Positions 45,521-59,599 of a stretch of 64,000 nt of DNA are shown one piece after another. The stretch's first letter is position 1. Each line of letters begins with the position of its first letter. The stretch comes from Epinephelus fuscoguttatus (Eukaryota; Chordata; Actinopteri; Perciformes; Serranidae). Location of the stretch: positions 39,414,059-39,478,058 of the forward strand of contig NC_064755.1 of assembly GCF_011397635.1 (NCBI RefSeq). Direction: 5' to 3'. The notes below the pieces were generated by a model. The model was not told where the DNA came from. It did not search any database and worked only from the letters and a program-made list of their open reading frames with translations. The position numbers and the translations under genes are program-made.

Positions 45521-47018
45521 TTCATGTTCCCCAGAGGATGAATCCTACTAAATCCACTCTTCTCTTTCTAGTGCCACCATGACGTTCACATTTGTGTTTT
45601 GTCTTTGTTTTTCCGTGGCACCTATTTGATGAGCAATTTGATTTTAAATTAATTAAAGCAGACATTCGTGTTCCGCAGAGGATGAATCTAAATGACCTTA
45701 GTGATCCCCTGGTCCCAGTTGTTCAGAAGTAATCTGATCAGAAGTCATGAAAATGGGTGTTCAAGAGACAAAAAGGATTCTGAAATCAGATTGGATCATG
45801 TTTTGGGTTTGATCTTTTGTGAACAAAATGTAATATGTAAAATGTGTATGCATTTTATTTACATTTTGCACTTGGTTTGTTCTGTAATACAGTAGATAAA
45901 GTAGACATTAGGCTACCTATGAAACCTTTTAGTATAGTAAAGTTAAAAAGAAAAGGAACAAGACAAAAAAAAGGTATGCTGGGATGTTGTCGCCATAAAA
46001 TAATCCTCAAATAGTTGTCAGAATTTAAAAAAAAAAATTTAAAGTGATGATCTCTCCCTGGCGATAAATAGAAATGTCAGTGTGTTTGTTGGCAGGCTAC
46101 TAACATCATGATATGCAGTTATCTGGATTTAGTAGTCATGAAAAGTTTTTATCTAGATCAGGGTGATCTAATCGAATGTTGCTTTGAAAAACCAGCTCAA
46201 AGTAAGATGGATTAGCTGATCTTGGATAGCAAAACATTTTTGAACAACTGGGCCCTGACTTTTCCTCTAGGCTTTAATCACATCAATGTTTTTATTTATC
46301 CTCATCCTCTTAAAAATGTGTTCGTATTAACTGGTGCACTGCAGGAAAAAAGTGGGGCTGCACATCGTTTTTTTTGTGTGATGTCATCCTGCATGATAAG
46401 CACATCCAGAAAGACTGTGATATTGCACTCAGGTATTTTGTGACTTCGGTGGAGGAGAGTGTCAGTAGAGAACTGCACTTAAAATGTAAATATCATTCTT
46501 TTTTATTGGTGCCTTTCTGTTCAAAGTTCAATTGGTTCAATAAAAGAATGCTGGAAATAATTTCCTTTCGTTTTTTTAATTGAAGAAACAATGTGTTGGA
46601 TTTTATTAGTATTCTGAAAGCAGCAGAAAACTGAGTACACTTACATATCTGTTTATTTAACAGCCTTATTGTGTATTAGTTATTTCCTCATATCGTGCAG
46701 CAGTAGAAAAAAAAACAGATGCCTCTCAGATTCAGAGCAGGAAGTCACTGTGTTTGTTGAACTGTAATCAATTTTCCTGATGGCATAGTAAAACGATAAA
46801 AAATATGATGTCAGTCATGTTAAACATAAATTAAAACGTGATGTAAAACATTCCAAGTGACCATTAAGCTATCCATTCAAGTTACAGTTGGATCTTTAAC
46901 TGTTGTCAGTGTTACAAAATGAGTTTTCTGATCAGAGGAGAAATACTTTATTTATTATTATGCCAATGATGCTTTTTAACTAACCATTTGTTTCCTCTCT
47001 CCTCAACAGCCAGGGTGC

Positions 47019-50000
47019 ATGATGGGATCTTTCCGGCGTCCGAGACCTCGCTTTATGAGCTCTCCAGTGCTGTCGGACCTCGCCCGGTTCCACGCCAGCT
47101 CACCTGCGCTGCAGATCTCTAACACCAGCGTGTGGAACAGGTCAGCTGCACACTGACAGAACAACGCTCCCACATGTACAGTACATAGTACATATAGTAT
47201 AATTTAATTTATTGATGAGTCCACTTTTCCTCAGCGTGTCTCATCTTATTGTTTAATTAGTGCTGCCCTACATTTCCCAGAATACCTTGCGACAACCCTG
47301 AACTCACCTCAGCCCCACAGACCTGCCCTCACCTGTTATACAGCAAATATTTGAACATACATGTTTCCAGATGCTGAAAAAGTTGGACTGAAATGCAGAA
47401 AGCAGTGAATGAAATGTTTCAGAAGATCATCACAAACGTTCACTGATTGATTTTTACTTTATTAATATAGAGTGTGCCAGTAAACCCGGAACTCCGTTAG
47501 CGCTTTTAGCACTTCCGGTTCTCTTGTCTAAAAGTCAATATGTTTTTTGAATGGGATTTTGGTAAAATGCCTCAAATAAGGTCTGTGGTTAACAAAAGCT
47601 GAAGCAAGTTTCAGGTTTTGTTCTACGACATAAAACACGTCAGTAAATACCCTACTTGTGAATTTTGAAGCTTTTACGTGTCGTAAAAAAGCGGATGCGA
47701 ACAAGTTGCTCAGTACGACTACAAACCCTGTCGGGGACATTAAACGTCATCACCCCCGAACAGGCGAGAGTGCTGGCAGTCCGCCATTACAGCTTCTTAT
47801 TTAGCTGAAACAGTCTGATTTCCCCATTATACAATGTTTTTAAAATAAAGCAGCTGAAATCAGTTGAAAGCTTAGTGGCGGTGATGTCAAGAGTCATGCG
47901 ACCGTGGAGTAGTCATGTAGTCCGTTAAAGCCTAACGTTAGCTTTTTACTTCTGGCGATTGCATTTAAGCTTCAAATGCGGTATGAAAAGTGTTCATATG
48001 TGAAGATTATCTCACTGAACAAAACCTGTAAGTATCATAAACTTGTGTTAGCCACAGAGCTTATTTTCTGACATAATCCAAAATGCAATGCAAAAATCAC
48101 ATTCACTTTCTCTTCCGGGAACCAGCGCGATGGCACACTCTATAGATCAGGTCAAACTGAAACCTGGAGAGGAGGTGATGTTAACTTTCCTAAGAAACAA
48201 AAGGAGACTTCCTGGATTTCAGATGTTTACATTTAAGAGCCCAGACACACCAAACCAACTCCAGAGAACTAGCGCTGACAAAAGCCCCCTGCTCTGTTGC
48301 CTCACGTCTCTTGTGTCTCAGCCAAAAAGTTGCACATGAACACACTGCAAAGTCTTCAACCGACGGCCAACCAGCACGTACATTCTGCACTTGCGAGAGG
48401 AAATAACTCTCCGCACCAGCAGACGGCGATAGTCTGTATTTGTCATTCAAAAAGGGAAATGGGAAGACAATCTTGACGCAAATTAGCCAGTTAGCACATT
48501 GACAACACAATCAAATGCTGAAAGAACAAAGCATATTGATTGTGCACAGATGACCAGTAACACAAACCATCACAAACCATTTCTGCCAAAGAGCTCAATG
48601 GTCAACGAAAATAAAATCTTACCTTATATAAGTTTGTGTCAGTCTCGCTACTTCTGGATTTTAGCTCTTTGTTTACTTTCCTCACTTCTGTTTCTCTTTT
48701 CGTGCACTGAGCCAAACTGCCAATCAGAATGGTATCATTCACTGATGGGCTCCGGATCAGCAGACAAAAAGCCGACTAGCACAGACGAAGGCCAACTGTG
48801 CAGGACATACCGCAGCAACGAGGGCCAGGGATGCTTATTGGTGGCTCAACATTGAATGATGGCCAACCGTTGGCTTGGTTTGTCAGAGCCTTAAAGGGAG
48901 TGAATGAAGATTCTAGCATTGGAAAGTTTTTATTGTTGTTTTCACAGTTATTTAAAAGGGTACGTTTAAATAAAATGCATCAACTTGTGGAGCCACCCAT
49001 GCTGCTACAGCAGACACAGAGACTATTGAAGGGGCTCAACAGAAAGACCAGCTCCTCTATCCCTCTCAAATGTTAACCAACTGGTTCGACCGGTGAAACT
49101 AGTTAGTACTGATCATAATTAAGGTTATGTCACTGCACTTCCAATTTCTTGCCTCAAATATTATCAGAAACATATTTCAGTGCCATGTTCGGGGTGTAAT
49201 AGCAAGAGTTTGTGAGAAGGAAGCAGGCTGCATACTGTTTCCTGCATAGTGAAACTGAAGCTGCAAAAACTGAGATCAAACTGTAAAACTAAACAGTGCT
49301 GGTCAAATAGAAACCAAGATTCTGATACTGAGTTGCCGATTTCCAACTTAGATGTTTTCAGAAACATGTTTTAGCTCATTGTTTAGCTGTATTATGCGAT
49401 GGTTTGTTACCAGCCGGCCGCCATTGTGTCAACAGAGGAGTGTGCATAATGTCACCCATCAGTGGGAGTGTTTATTGGTCCAATATGGCGCAGTGCATTC
49501 TGGTAGGTTTTACAACTCTTAAAGTGACTTCCACAGCTTCCACAGATGTTCTTGCTGTTTATTTATTTATTTTGTTGTGTACTTTTATTTTTGAAGTTTC
49601 TGTGTTGAGCCTCCTTTAGTGTTAAGCTCTCTTTGCATTATCTACCTACCAACCAAAAGAGTAAAATGTTACATGGCCTTTTTTTACACTTTATATTTTT
49701 TTAGACTTAGTTCACATGTACACAGTTTTTTGTAGCCTTATCTTTTGGCCTTTTGTCTGTGCACAAACTGCATTTTAGGTCACTGAGAACAGACCTTTGT
49801 AAAACTACTTACAGGGTGAGCATGTTCAGTTTTCAGTGTTGATGTGTAGACAGGGAAAACAGAGATTTTGGCTTGTGACGTCAGAGTGTGCGCTGTTATC
49901 TCCTTTGTGAAGCATCACACATGAAGAGACATTTCGTGCAGTGATGGATGTGACCAAAATAGTGCTGGTTCTAAGCTGCTAACATTTTTACACAAACATG

Positions 50001-50698
50001 TACAGTTGCCTAGAGCCGAGGGCTCTGCTTCAGGTAACCATCAGGTGATCGCTTTTATCAGGCTTCTTAGTGGTCAACATCATTTTCCTCTTCTTTGCAT
50101 AGCTTTTCGGTTGTATCGCCACCAGATGGTTTGACATGCTCTTGAGAACACCTCAATTGTGTTTTTGCTATGGAAGAAAAAAACTTGTTAAAAACACTTG
50201 TTTCCATGTGGACTAGGTCCTGGATTTTCAAGAAATATAAATGATACATAACTAATATTAAAATACAAACATACACAAGACAAATTAATATATATATATA
50301 TATTTATAATTAAATTAAAAATGATAAATAAGTGAAAATAATAAAATATAATTAAACACGTTTCTCCTACAGCTGATAATCACCAGTGTTCAATTTCATC
50401 CCACCATACAGTCGCATAAAGCGAGGTATGCAAGGCTCCATCCTGCTCTTAGATAAGAAGCTATCAGTCATGTCCAGATTCCAAATTAAAACATTACATG
50501 CTTAGAAATGTTTTCAGTATTTGAGTAGAAATTTTAAAACAGAAGGTGATCCTGTATCAGTGTTTGCAGTGTGAAGCTTCAGTGTCAAACAGAACGAACA
50601 TCAGTTGTTATCAGATCTGACTCCATAATCCCACAACACCAAGTACAGATATTATCTTAATGTGTTGAGGACACAAGCTTAACTGGATGTATAGATTG

Positions 50699-50733
<35 letters not shown>

Positions 50734-53700
50734 GTTATGGGTCCAAACATGAGCTTAAAAAAGAATAAAAAGTGCTGGCTCGTGTTTTCCAGAGCTCAGA
50801 GGGAGGAACAGGTTCTGTTGAAGGTCAGAAGAGTTTCTGATCCGATGACACAGTTTTAGTTAATATTTGAGATGAGAGATTTATATCTTAGACTTTATTT
50901 ATAATGATTGACAGGAACGTCTGGCGCATTCTGTCAACCCACTGAAAAAAGAATGTGGAGAAGGAATCCTTGACTTGACATTTAGCCGGTAGACAAATGA
51001 GTTAATTTTGCACTCTGATAAATAATGACGAATGAACAGTTTGATTGAATTGCACCAGAGGCCACATATGAGGTACGCATTTTATGATGTGACATGAAAT
51101 TCGGGCTGTGCCCAACTCTGAATAATGTCCACTGAATCAGATTTGGTTTTTAAATTGAATATACAGCGATTTGTTCCATTTTTTTCAGAGTTTGAACAGG
51201 ATTCAGGGAGACGTTCAGTATCAAAGTGACACTCATGCAATACAATTACCAAGCTAAGGATGGATCGGAAACGTGCAACACCTTTTTGTGCCGACACTAG
51301 ATACCGAACAAAAGCCAGAGACTGTTAATATTAATTTGCTTTGAGCTGTAAATTCACCACTTCTAAGCAGAAGGCATAGGATAACATTATCTTGGAGCTT
51401 GACTGGGCAAAGCTTTTCTTCCTCTGGACAGCTGCCTCGGTGTCTGCAGCTGCCTCTGTGTCTGCAGCTGCCTGTACCAACGCAAGCAACCTAGAAGTGA
51501 AAAGCGCTCACTCTGCAGCAAAATGAAGAAAAAAACATGACATCACGAAAAGTTTCATATATTCCCAATCCTTGTCTATCAGTGTGTATGTTCATTCAGT
51601 AGAAACTCTCTCTCTATTTCCTGCTTCTCCTGCAACACATAGCAGGATGTTTAGTAGGAAGTGGAGGTGGCAGCCGGGCCACGTCCTGTCAACCAACTGA
51701 GTCACACACAGGGACCAACACACACACGCACACACACACACACACACACACTGACCCGACAGCACACTTCACAGAAGCTGAAGAACAAGTTCTGTTGTCT
51801 CATCAGCATGAAGTCATGCGTTTTATCTTGAAATCATAAATCCAGCTCAGATAACTCCAGTGATGAGTTTATCTTAATAACCTTTCTCCCAAAGCAGTGG
51901 TGGAATGTAACAAAATACATTTACTTAAATACTTACATTTTCTACTTCTTCTTCTTTGACAACTTTAGTAGCTTTACAAATCAAGATTTCTAATCACAAA
52001 GTTTATCAAATCTGATGTTTAGTTATGAACAGCTGATATAAGTCCAGTACATTTCTGAAGTAAAGGATCTGAATACTTCTTCAACTGCTGCAATGTGACA
52101 CACTGTCATAAATTTCCCTCTGGATTAATAACCTGTCCGTCTGTCCATCTGTCCATCCATCCTGACTGGACAGAGTGCACTGAGTGTTGCAGCAGCCTTA
52201 AAATCTCTCATTCTTCTAACACAGTCGTGTTTACACATCAACAACCAGATTAAAGAGGAGCAAATGAAGGATTTGTAATTATAGATGGTCTTTATCAAAG
52301 ATCTTCATATACAGTCTACGTTCAGGATGTGTATGAAACACAGTTTGTTGACCTCTGATCTTGTTTGTCTTTGTGTTCTCAGTGTCCAATCAGCTGTGAT
52401 CAAGGTGTTCCAGGGTGGAGCGCTGCAGACCAACGAGCTGTTCACGCTTAACGAGAGCATCAGGTGACCAACACTACTACTACTTCGTCTTGTCCTTCTT
52501 CTCGTCCTTCATCTTGTTATTTTTCTTCCTGTCCTTAGTCTTCTTGTCCTTCTTCATGTTCTTCTTGTTCTTGTACTTGTCCTTTGTCGTCGTATTCGTC
52601 TTCTTGTTCTTCTTTTCCTTTGTCTTATTGTTCTTTATCTTCTTGTTTTTCTTATTTTTGTCTTCTTTTCCTATGTCTTCTTGCTCTTCTTCTTTGTCCA
52701 CTTGTTTTTTGTCTTCTTGTCCGTCATCTTTGTGTTCTTTGTAAAGAGAGAACACCAAATAAAACTGCTGTGGTGTGTAGCTAAATGTATAATATTACAT
52801 CATAAAGTATTTTTGATTATATTGACCATCTAAATCTTCTACAACATCTGTCCAATAAATGCAGTGCAGCTTAAAGTACATTATTTCCCTCTTAAGTGTA
52901 GTGAAAAAAAAGTATAAGGTAGCATAACATTGAAATATTTAAGCAAAGGAAAAGGTAAAGGTACATCAGAATTGTACTGATGAAGAGTTCTTTGATAAAT
53001 AGTAAATGTACATAATTATATTACATCACTGTCAGTATGAGATGAAATTCACACATCAGCGCCACACAAGAAACAGAAAACACACAAATAATCAGTTTAA
53101 ATATAATTCTGATGTTAAAAAAAAAAAGAACAAATTAAATTATAATGTTACATACATTATAATACTTTAGGCTGTTAAACATGATTTATATTAATATTTG
53201 TGTGCAGAATTAAAGAGTCTAGCTAATAATAATAATACTTCTTCACCCAAGTTTTAAAAAATGATACACAAGATGAAAAATCCTCTCATGCTGTACATTC
53301 ACACACAACGTCACACTTTAACAATAGACATTAATAGTCATATGAACATTATTAGATTAATCAAATCTTAATAATCAGCTGCTTCATTATAAAACCACAG
53401 ACGTGAAACATGGCGTCCGTTAGTCGTTTTTCCTGAAATCCTCTTGTGTTTTTGCAGGTGGCTCCTAAAAACTGAGATGGGCTCCTTCATCACCGACTAC
53501 TTCCAGGTACTTTCACTCTTTATTTCCTCTTTTTATTTACAGTTTGACAGAGTTCACGTTTGTTTTCAACAATCAGAGGAAACAGCTAATGTCGATGTGG
53601 TTGCAACACTTCCTGTATCTGTGTTTGTTGCAGTTTAATATTCAGAGTCTGCTGATACTGGATATATTATCAGTGATCTGATGTTTATGTGTTAAACAAC

Positions 53701-56700
53701 AGAAATGTTTTTGCCAAGAATCTGTTTCTGGTTGTTATTTTGCAGCATAGATTTTTAGGTAGAACATTGTTTAAACATTTTCAAATTTACGACAGCTTTT
53801 ATTAAATCCCAGCGATCAAGAGAAATAAATTGTAAAGTCAAGTCAAGTTTATTTATATAGCACATTTCAGAAACAAAGCAATTCAGAGTGCTCTATATCA
53901 GTGGTTCCCAACTGGTCCAGCCACGGGGTCCAGACTTCTCCTCAGTCATTAGTTCAAGGTCCCACGGTTAAACACATTCAGTGCCATACTTTACGTTTGG
54001 CCATGTCGTTGAGCTAGTTTGCTGTCTCTGTCAAGTAGCCGTTGGTTAGTCACTCTAAAGCAGAAAACATCACTTCATAACGAAAGCTCTGTGCTGGAAA
54101 TTTACTGTACTTAAAACATAACAAGTTTGTGAGTCACTTTCAGTCCATTCAGAATTGGCCTGTTGCCTACTTTTGGACCGCTACCCACCAGTGGGGAACC
54201 ACTGCTTACATAAGACATCATCAAGACAAGGCGTAAAAGACAGGCATAAAAAACAAGAATAAAGTCACAGTGCAGTCTAAGGAATGAATAGGTATGTGAT
54301 TTAATAAATGGCAGCGGCAAACAGAAAAATCTTCAACCTTGATTTAGAAGAGCTGCAGTTTTCTGGGTGTTTACTCCAGATATGTGGAACATAAAAACTA
54401 AATGCTGCTTCTCCATGTTTCGTCTTAACTCTGGGGACACAAGGCAGACGTGAACCAGACGATTCAGTGCTTTATACACCAACAGTGTTTTAGAATTGAT
54501 TCTCTGACAGACGGGAAGTCAGTGTAAAGACCTCAGAACCGTCTTGGTCTTAGTAAGCAGCAGCATTCTGAATCAGCTGCAGCTATCTGATAGTTTCTGG
54601 TTGATTAGCAGGACCTGTAGAGACCCTGCTACAGTAGTCCTTATATTCTTGATATGTTCTTAAGGTGACAGTAGGCTGACTTTGTAATGGTCTTAATGTG
54701 GCTGTTGAAGTTGATGTCTGTGTCCATGACTACACCAAGATTTCTGACTAGGTCTGTGTTTTTCTTTTCTATTCGTCATTGCCATAATAAAGACAACATT
54801 AATACCACTTTCATGTCTTTATGATGAGTTGCAGCCAGCAGCTGGTTAGCTTAGCTTAGAATAAAGATTGGAAACAGGGAAAACAACTGGCCTGGCTCCA
54901 TTCAAAGGAAGCAAAATCCACCTCCCAGCTCCTCTAAAGCTGATTGAAGACTAAAGACTTAAAACAATTGTAGAGGGGGTTATGTAGACCAGACTGTATT
55001 TCTTGCCTCTGTGCGGTTACAACTCTGGTCCTGACTAACACTAACGCAGGCAATACTAAATCAAGGTGATAAAAGCTACAGTTGTGAAACATCCCTGTGA
55101 GTCTTCAGAGTCTGAGCTGATGGTGTGATGATGAACTCAAACTGTCAAGATGTTTATCTGAAAACTCTCTGCACAAACATGGACTCATGCAGTTCAGTTA
55201 ATTGATTTTAACACTACATACTGTACATGCTTAGTTACATAGCACATCTGTGTGTGTGGTCATGTGACACAACATGAAACTGGTGATGACCCCAGACTTT
55301 TACTGGGAGTCAGCATTCAGACCACTTCTCAGCTGGACAGTTGGACCAGTGTTTTGTCCATGTTCTTAGAAAGATGTTGGTCTCATTGTCACTTTTATAC
55401 TTTTCACCTAATTCCCAAAACTCAGATGTTCTTTAACTTAAGTAGAAATATGGAAGTGTTGAAGCAGACTTATGTTATCTGGGGCCACTAAACTAAAATA
55501 TATCAAGACTTGTTTTAGTCTTATTCTCTGAAAATAATCTGGAATAATATAAATCCGTTTTTACGTCCGGAACCTCCCGTCTACAACGCGCTTGAGACGC
55601 CCTTGTCGAGGACTTGGCTCAGATTCCAGAGTTACCCTCTTATCCTGAAGCTTCCTTAAAGAATCTAATCTCTTTTGCTGACCTAACTCCCTAACCCCCT
55701 AACCCCCTAACCCTAGCTAAATCCAGCATATTTACATGACGTCATGTGTTTGTACTGATTGTTCATTAATATGCACGGTCCTCTTCAAATAAAGTAAAGT
55801 AAAGTATTTGAACCCTGGACCTTCCACATGGAAGACAAGTGCTCTGACCACTACACTAGTATTTCTTAATATTTCCCCTTTCTTCTTGTTTATTTTTCTT
55901 TTACAACTTTGTCTCATTTTCTATAAAATCCGAATATTCTGTGCAGTTATTTGTAGAAACAATTTCATGACATCCAATTCTTTAAACAGCCAGTGAGCTG
56001 CTTTATGGTCAAACCTTTCACACTATTTTTTTAATATCTACAAAGATAATCAGGGATTTAAATCCTACAAATTAGTGTTCTCATGACAGTTATGTAGTGA
56101 AATGTTTCTAATACCTTTAAAGATATCAATATTCTAAACCATATTCAATACCACAGGAAAAATTGACATTCAGGGCATAGAGATTTCATGAAGAGATAAA
56201 TATCAGGTGGCTATTTCATGAAAACAATGACTTTTCTTTTCCTGGTTAGTAGCAGAGTGCAACAGAATGACTGCAGGAAATGTTAAAGTCACCTTTTCAA
56301 TCAAATCCCCCATCATGTTGTGCACCTATTTATCAATAAATGCCCCAAAGAAAGCCAAAAAATGTATGTCTTTGTATTCTTTGTATTCACAAACAAGTTT
56401 GATTGCTCTCACTCCCTCTTCACGTAAGCTTTTTGTTTACTTTCCTCATTTCTGTTTCTCCTCTCCTCTCCTCTGTGTGATATGTGTGGAATTTGTGGCG
56501 TTTGTATTTGTTTATTTTATTTTATTTTTTTTAGTGAAAATTAAAAATGTGCACAAAAACAGGTGGTTTGAAGCACACCTAGTGACAGCTCCAAGTTAAG
56601 GCCTATAAGAGTGGACTGCTTCAGCAACATCATGGAGCTTACAGTGTGCTTTGTCTCGCTCCCTGTCAGATACTATCCTGTGTGGGTTACAGTGTCAAGG

Positions 56701-59561
56701 CCTTGCTGTTAGGACACGCCCACTTCTCAACAATCAAATCAAATCCCTCCCAGTGTTATATCCCACCTGCCTGTCCTGTTTCTCTCAGAAATACGTCCGT
56801 TACAGAAATTATATATTTTCAAAATGCTGCTTCATCTGGACTGAAACACTAGGGGAGTGCAAGAGAGCTCAGTTGGTACCAGTGTATTGAAATCACCAAA
56901 GATGATTATTGAAACCGTTTCAAATATTAAGAATTGATATGTTTCAAAAGGCTGTAACCTGTTAATTGTCCTGACTCACGTTCACAGAACACAGCAGTCT
57001 GGATGTTTTTATAAAACCAGTCTAACCCACATTAATGATGTTCCTTTTTCTTGATCTCAAAGAGGGAAGTTCTTTCTGAGAACATTTAACACTCATTTAA
57101 TAGCGTGTGTGTGTGTGTGTGTGTGTGAAGCTCTGTGCGTCTAAGTGAAGCAGCAGCTATTTGTCATTCACACTAAGCTGATTTCTGTCTCCTAAAGCTG
57201 CAGCGCTCAACTGTCAAGTGTCTCCTGATCCTTTTTATTAATTGTCCAGGCCTCAGAGAGCGAGCTGTGGATCAGCAGATGGTGATGAGGATGACTGGCT
57301 TCCTCTTCCTGTTCAGAGATGACAGCAGGGGAAGTCCTCCTGTTAGACCTGTCTTTATGTGATCTGAACACTGACGTCCTCATCTCAGAAACACAAACAT
57401 GTCCTTCCTGTCCACAGCTCAGTGTCCACCCCGTCCTCACTGATCTGTAGAGAAACTTGAAACTTTGACATCCAGATAAAATGTGATGAAATGTCACAGA
57501 GACGGTGACCTTCACTTCCCTCACCGCCACATGTTACAGTTTCCTGTTTATTCTAGATGGGGCAGTGACTGTACAACGGTGACTCTGCAGATTTTAAAAA
57601 TAAACCTAGTGGTTTATGGTAACTCCTGTAAATGTCAAGGGTTAATCTGTTTATCTGGCACCTTTCATACAGGTTGGTCTCTTTACAGATGACATAATAG
57701 GACGAAAAATGTGACACTAATGCGATGAGAAATTTAAGTTATGAAAATGTAATAAAAATAAGGCCAATAAAATCAGCTAAAATAGATTTTATGAAGGTAA
57801 AATAGATAAAAGGAAATAGCAAATAAATCTGATAAGTTCATTTAACTTCGCAAGTGTGCAGGACAGCAGATCTGCTGATCAAACATCAATTAAGTGCTGA
57901 TGTTTTGACTCATAAGCAGACTTAATGATAATAATATTATTATTAATAATAATAATGATAATATTATTATGATAAATTGGATTTATATTGCACTTTCAGG
58001 ATAGTCAACAGCAGTCAAAAATAAATAGGTAAATAAAAAACAGACATGAGCTATCTGAGTAATGAAATGATTCTGTGCGCCCTGTCCCTCTGTGTTGTCA
58101 CTGCTGTGTCCCGCCGCCGCATTTTCCTCACTGAGTTTTGGTTAAACGTCTCTAAAGGCTTCTGACTGATATGAAAAACACAGAAAATTGAACCTGTTGT
58201 GAAAATTTTATTGATGGATGAATGTTTTGGACTCAGTGTGCAAATATGATTGACACAATGTTGTGTATATTTATAGATGTGCAAGAATTTCGGATGAAAA
58301 GAATGCATCACTTGCCCACCGTATCACTACCCTCACTGTGCCCACATTCATGGAAAAAAAAGATAGATAAATATTTGAGATGGTTGTGGCCCATTCAATC
58401 CCACCAGTGCCCGTCAGTGGTTCGATCCCTGGCTCCTGCAGTCTACAGGCCAAAATATCCTTGGACAAGATCCTGAACTCCAAATAACTCCCAATATTCC
58501 CACCTTGTGCCCAAGGCTGGGGCAGCTGCGGCTCAGGACTTAAAGCAAGTCTACCAATTGAAAGATTGGCTCCCAAGCTCCTCCAGTCTGCATGCTAAAG
58601 TATCCTTGAGCAAGATACTGAACCCCAAATTGCTCCCGATGGCTGTTCTATCGGTGTGTGAGTGTGCTGAAGAAAAAACGGAGTAGCAGATGGCACCTTA
58701 CATGGTAGCCTCAGCCACCAAGTGTGTGAATGGGTGAATGTGACTCGTATTGTAACAAGCACTTCGAGTGGTCAGGAGACTAGAAAGGCGCTGTACAAGT
58801 GCTGTGTATGTATACTGTATATGAATGTGTGTGTGTGGATGAGTGGATGGTACATGTAGAGTAAAGCGAAGTGGTTACTAAGACGTATATGGAATGCCTT
58901 TACGATTTAATTTGTAAAATACTAAGTGTGTTATCAGGACTCAGTCAGACAACTGACACTATGATTATAAACTCAAAGTGTCAGCTTCGTACAGCAGCAG
59001 CAGAGATCTGGCAGAGGCATGCTGGGACATAATGTGCAGGGCAGCATTTATAGACCCACACCACCAGGACGACTATGATCTAAATGTTGAGGCCCAGAGG
59101 ATGATAGAGGTAGAGTCAGTTATTCTTCCTACATAAGGAAAGAGGGAAATGAAGCGGAGATGGGAGCTGCCAAGCCTGAGCTGTGCCACAGCCACACCAG
59201 CTGTGCTTGTTACGTTTGGTTAAGGAGGTCTAAAGATCTAATGTTAAAGAGCAAAATAAGCGCTCTGCAAAAATTTAAGGTGATTGACGAATATTTTTTC
59301 TTGTATATTGTCCGGTGTAGTTGGTAACACAGGTGTTGTCAGGAGTTTGTTAACAGGTGGGAAAAATTTCCCCATCTAGGCGTCCCTAACGGACAGGTAT
59401 TTCTATTATTGTGTCCACCTCAGTGAGAGGAGGCTAAACACTGATACCAGCATATCTGTGTAGGTCAAATAAGGATGGTAGCAGCTCTGCAGACGTTTTG
59501 ATCGGGATGTCTACATGATGATTATATCACATCTTCTTGTTTTTGTATTTAATGTCATGCA

Positions 59562-59599
<38 letters not shown>

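Noticed and set aside
52415-52758. Phe/Leu/Ser-rich 109-codon and Lys-rich 92-codon frames
   Set aside because: They are produced by the low-complexity cttcttgtc tract next to a prr5l exon.
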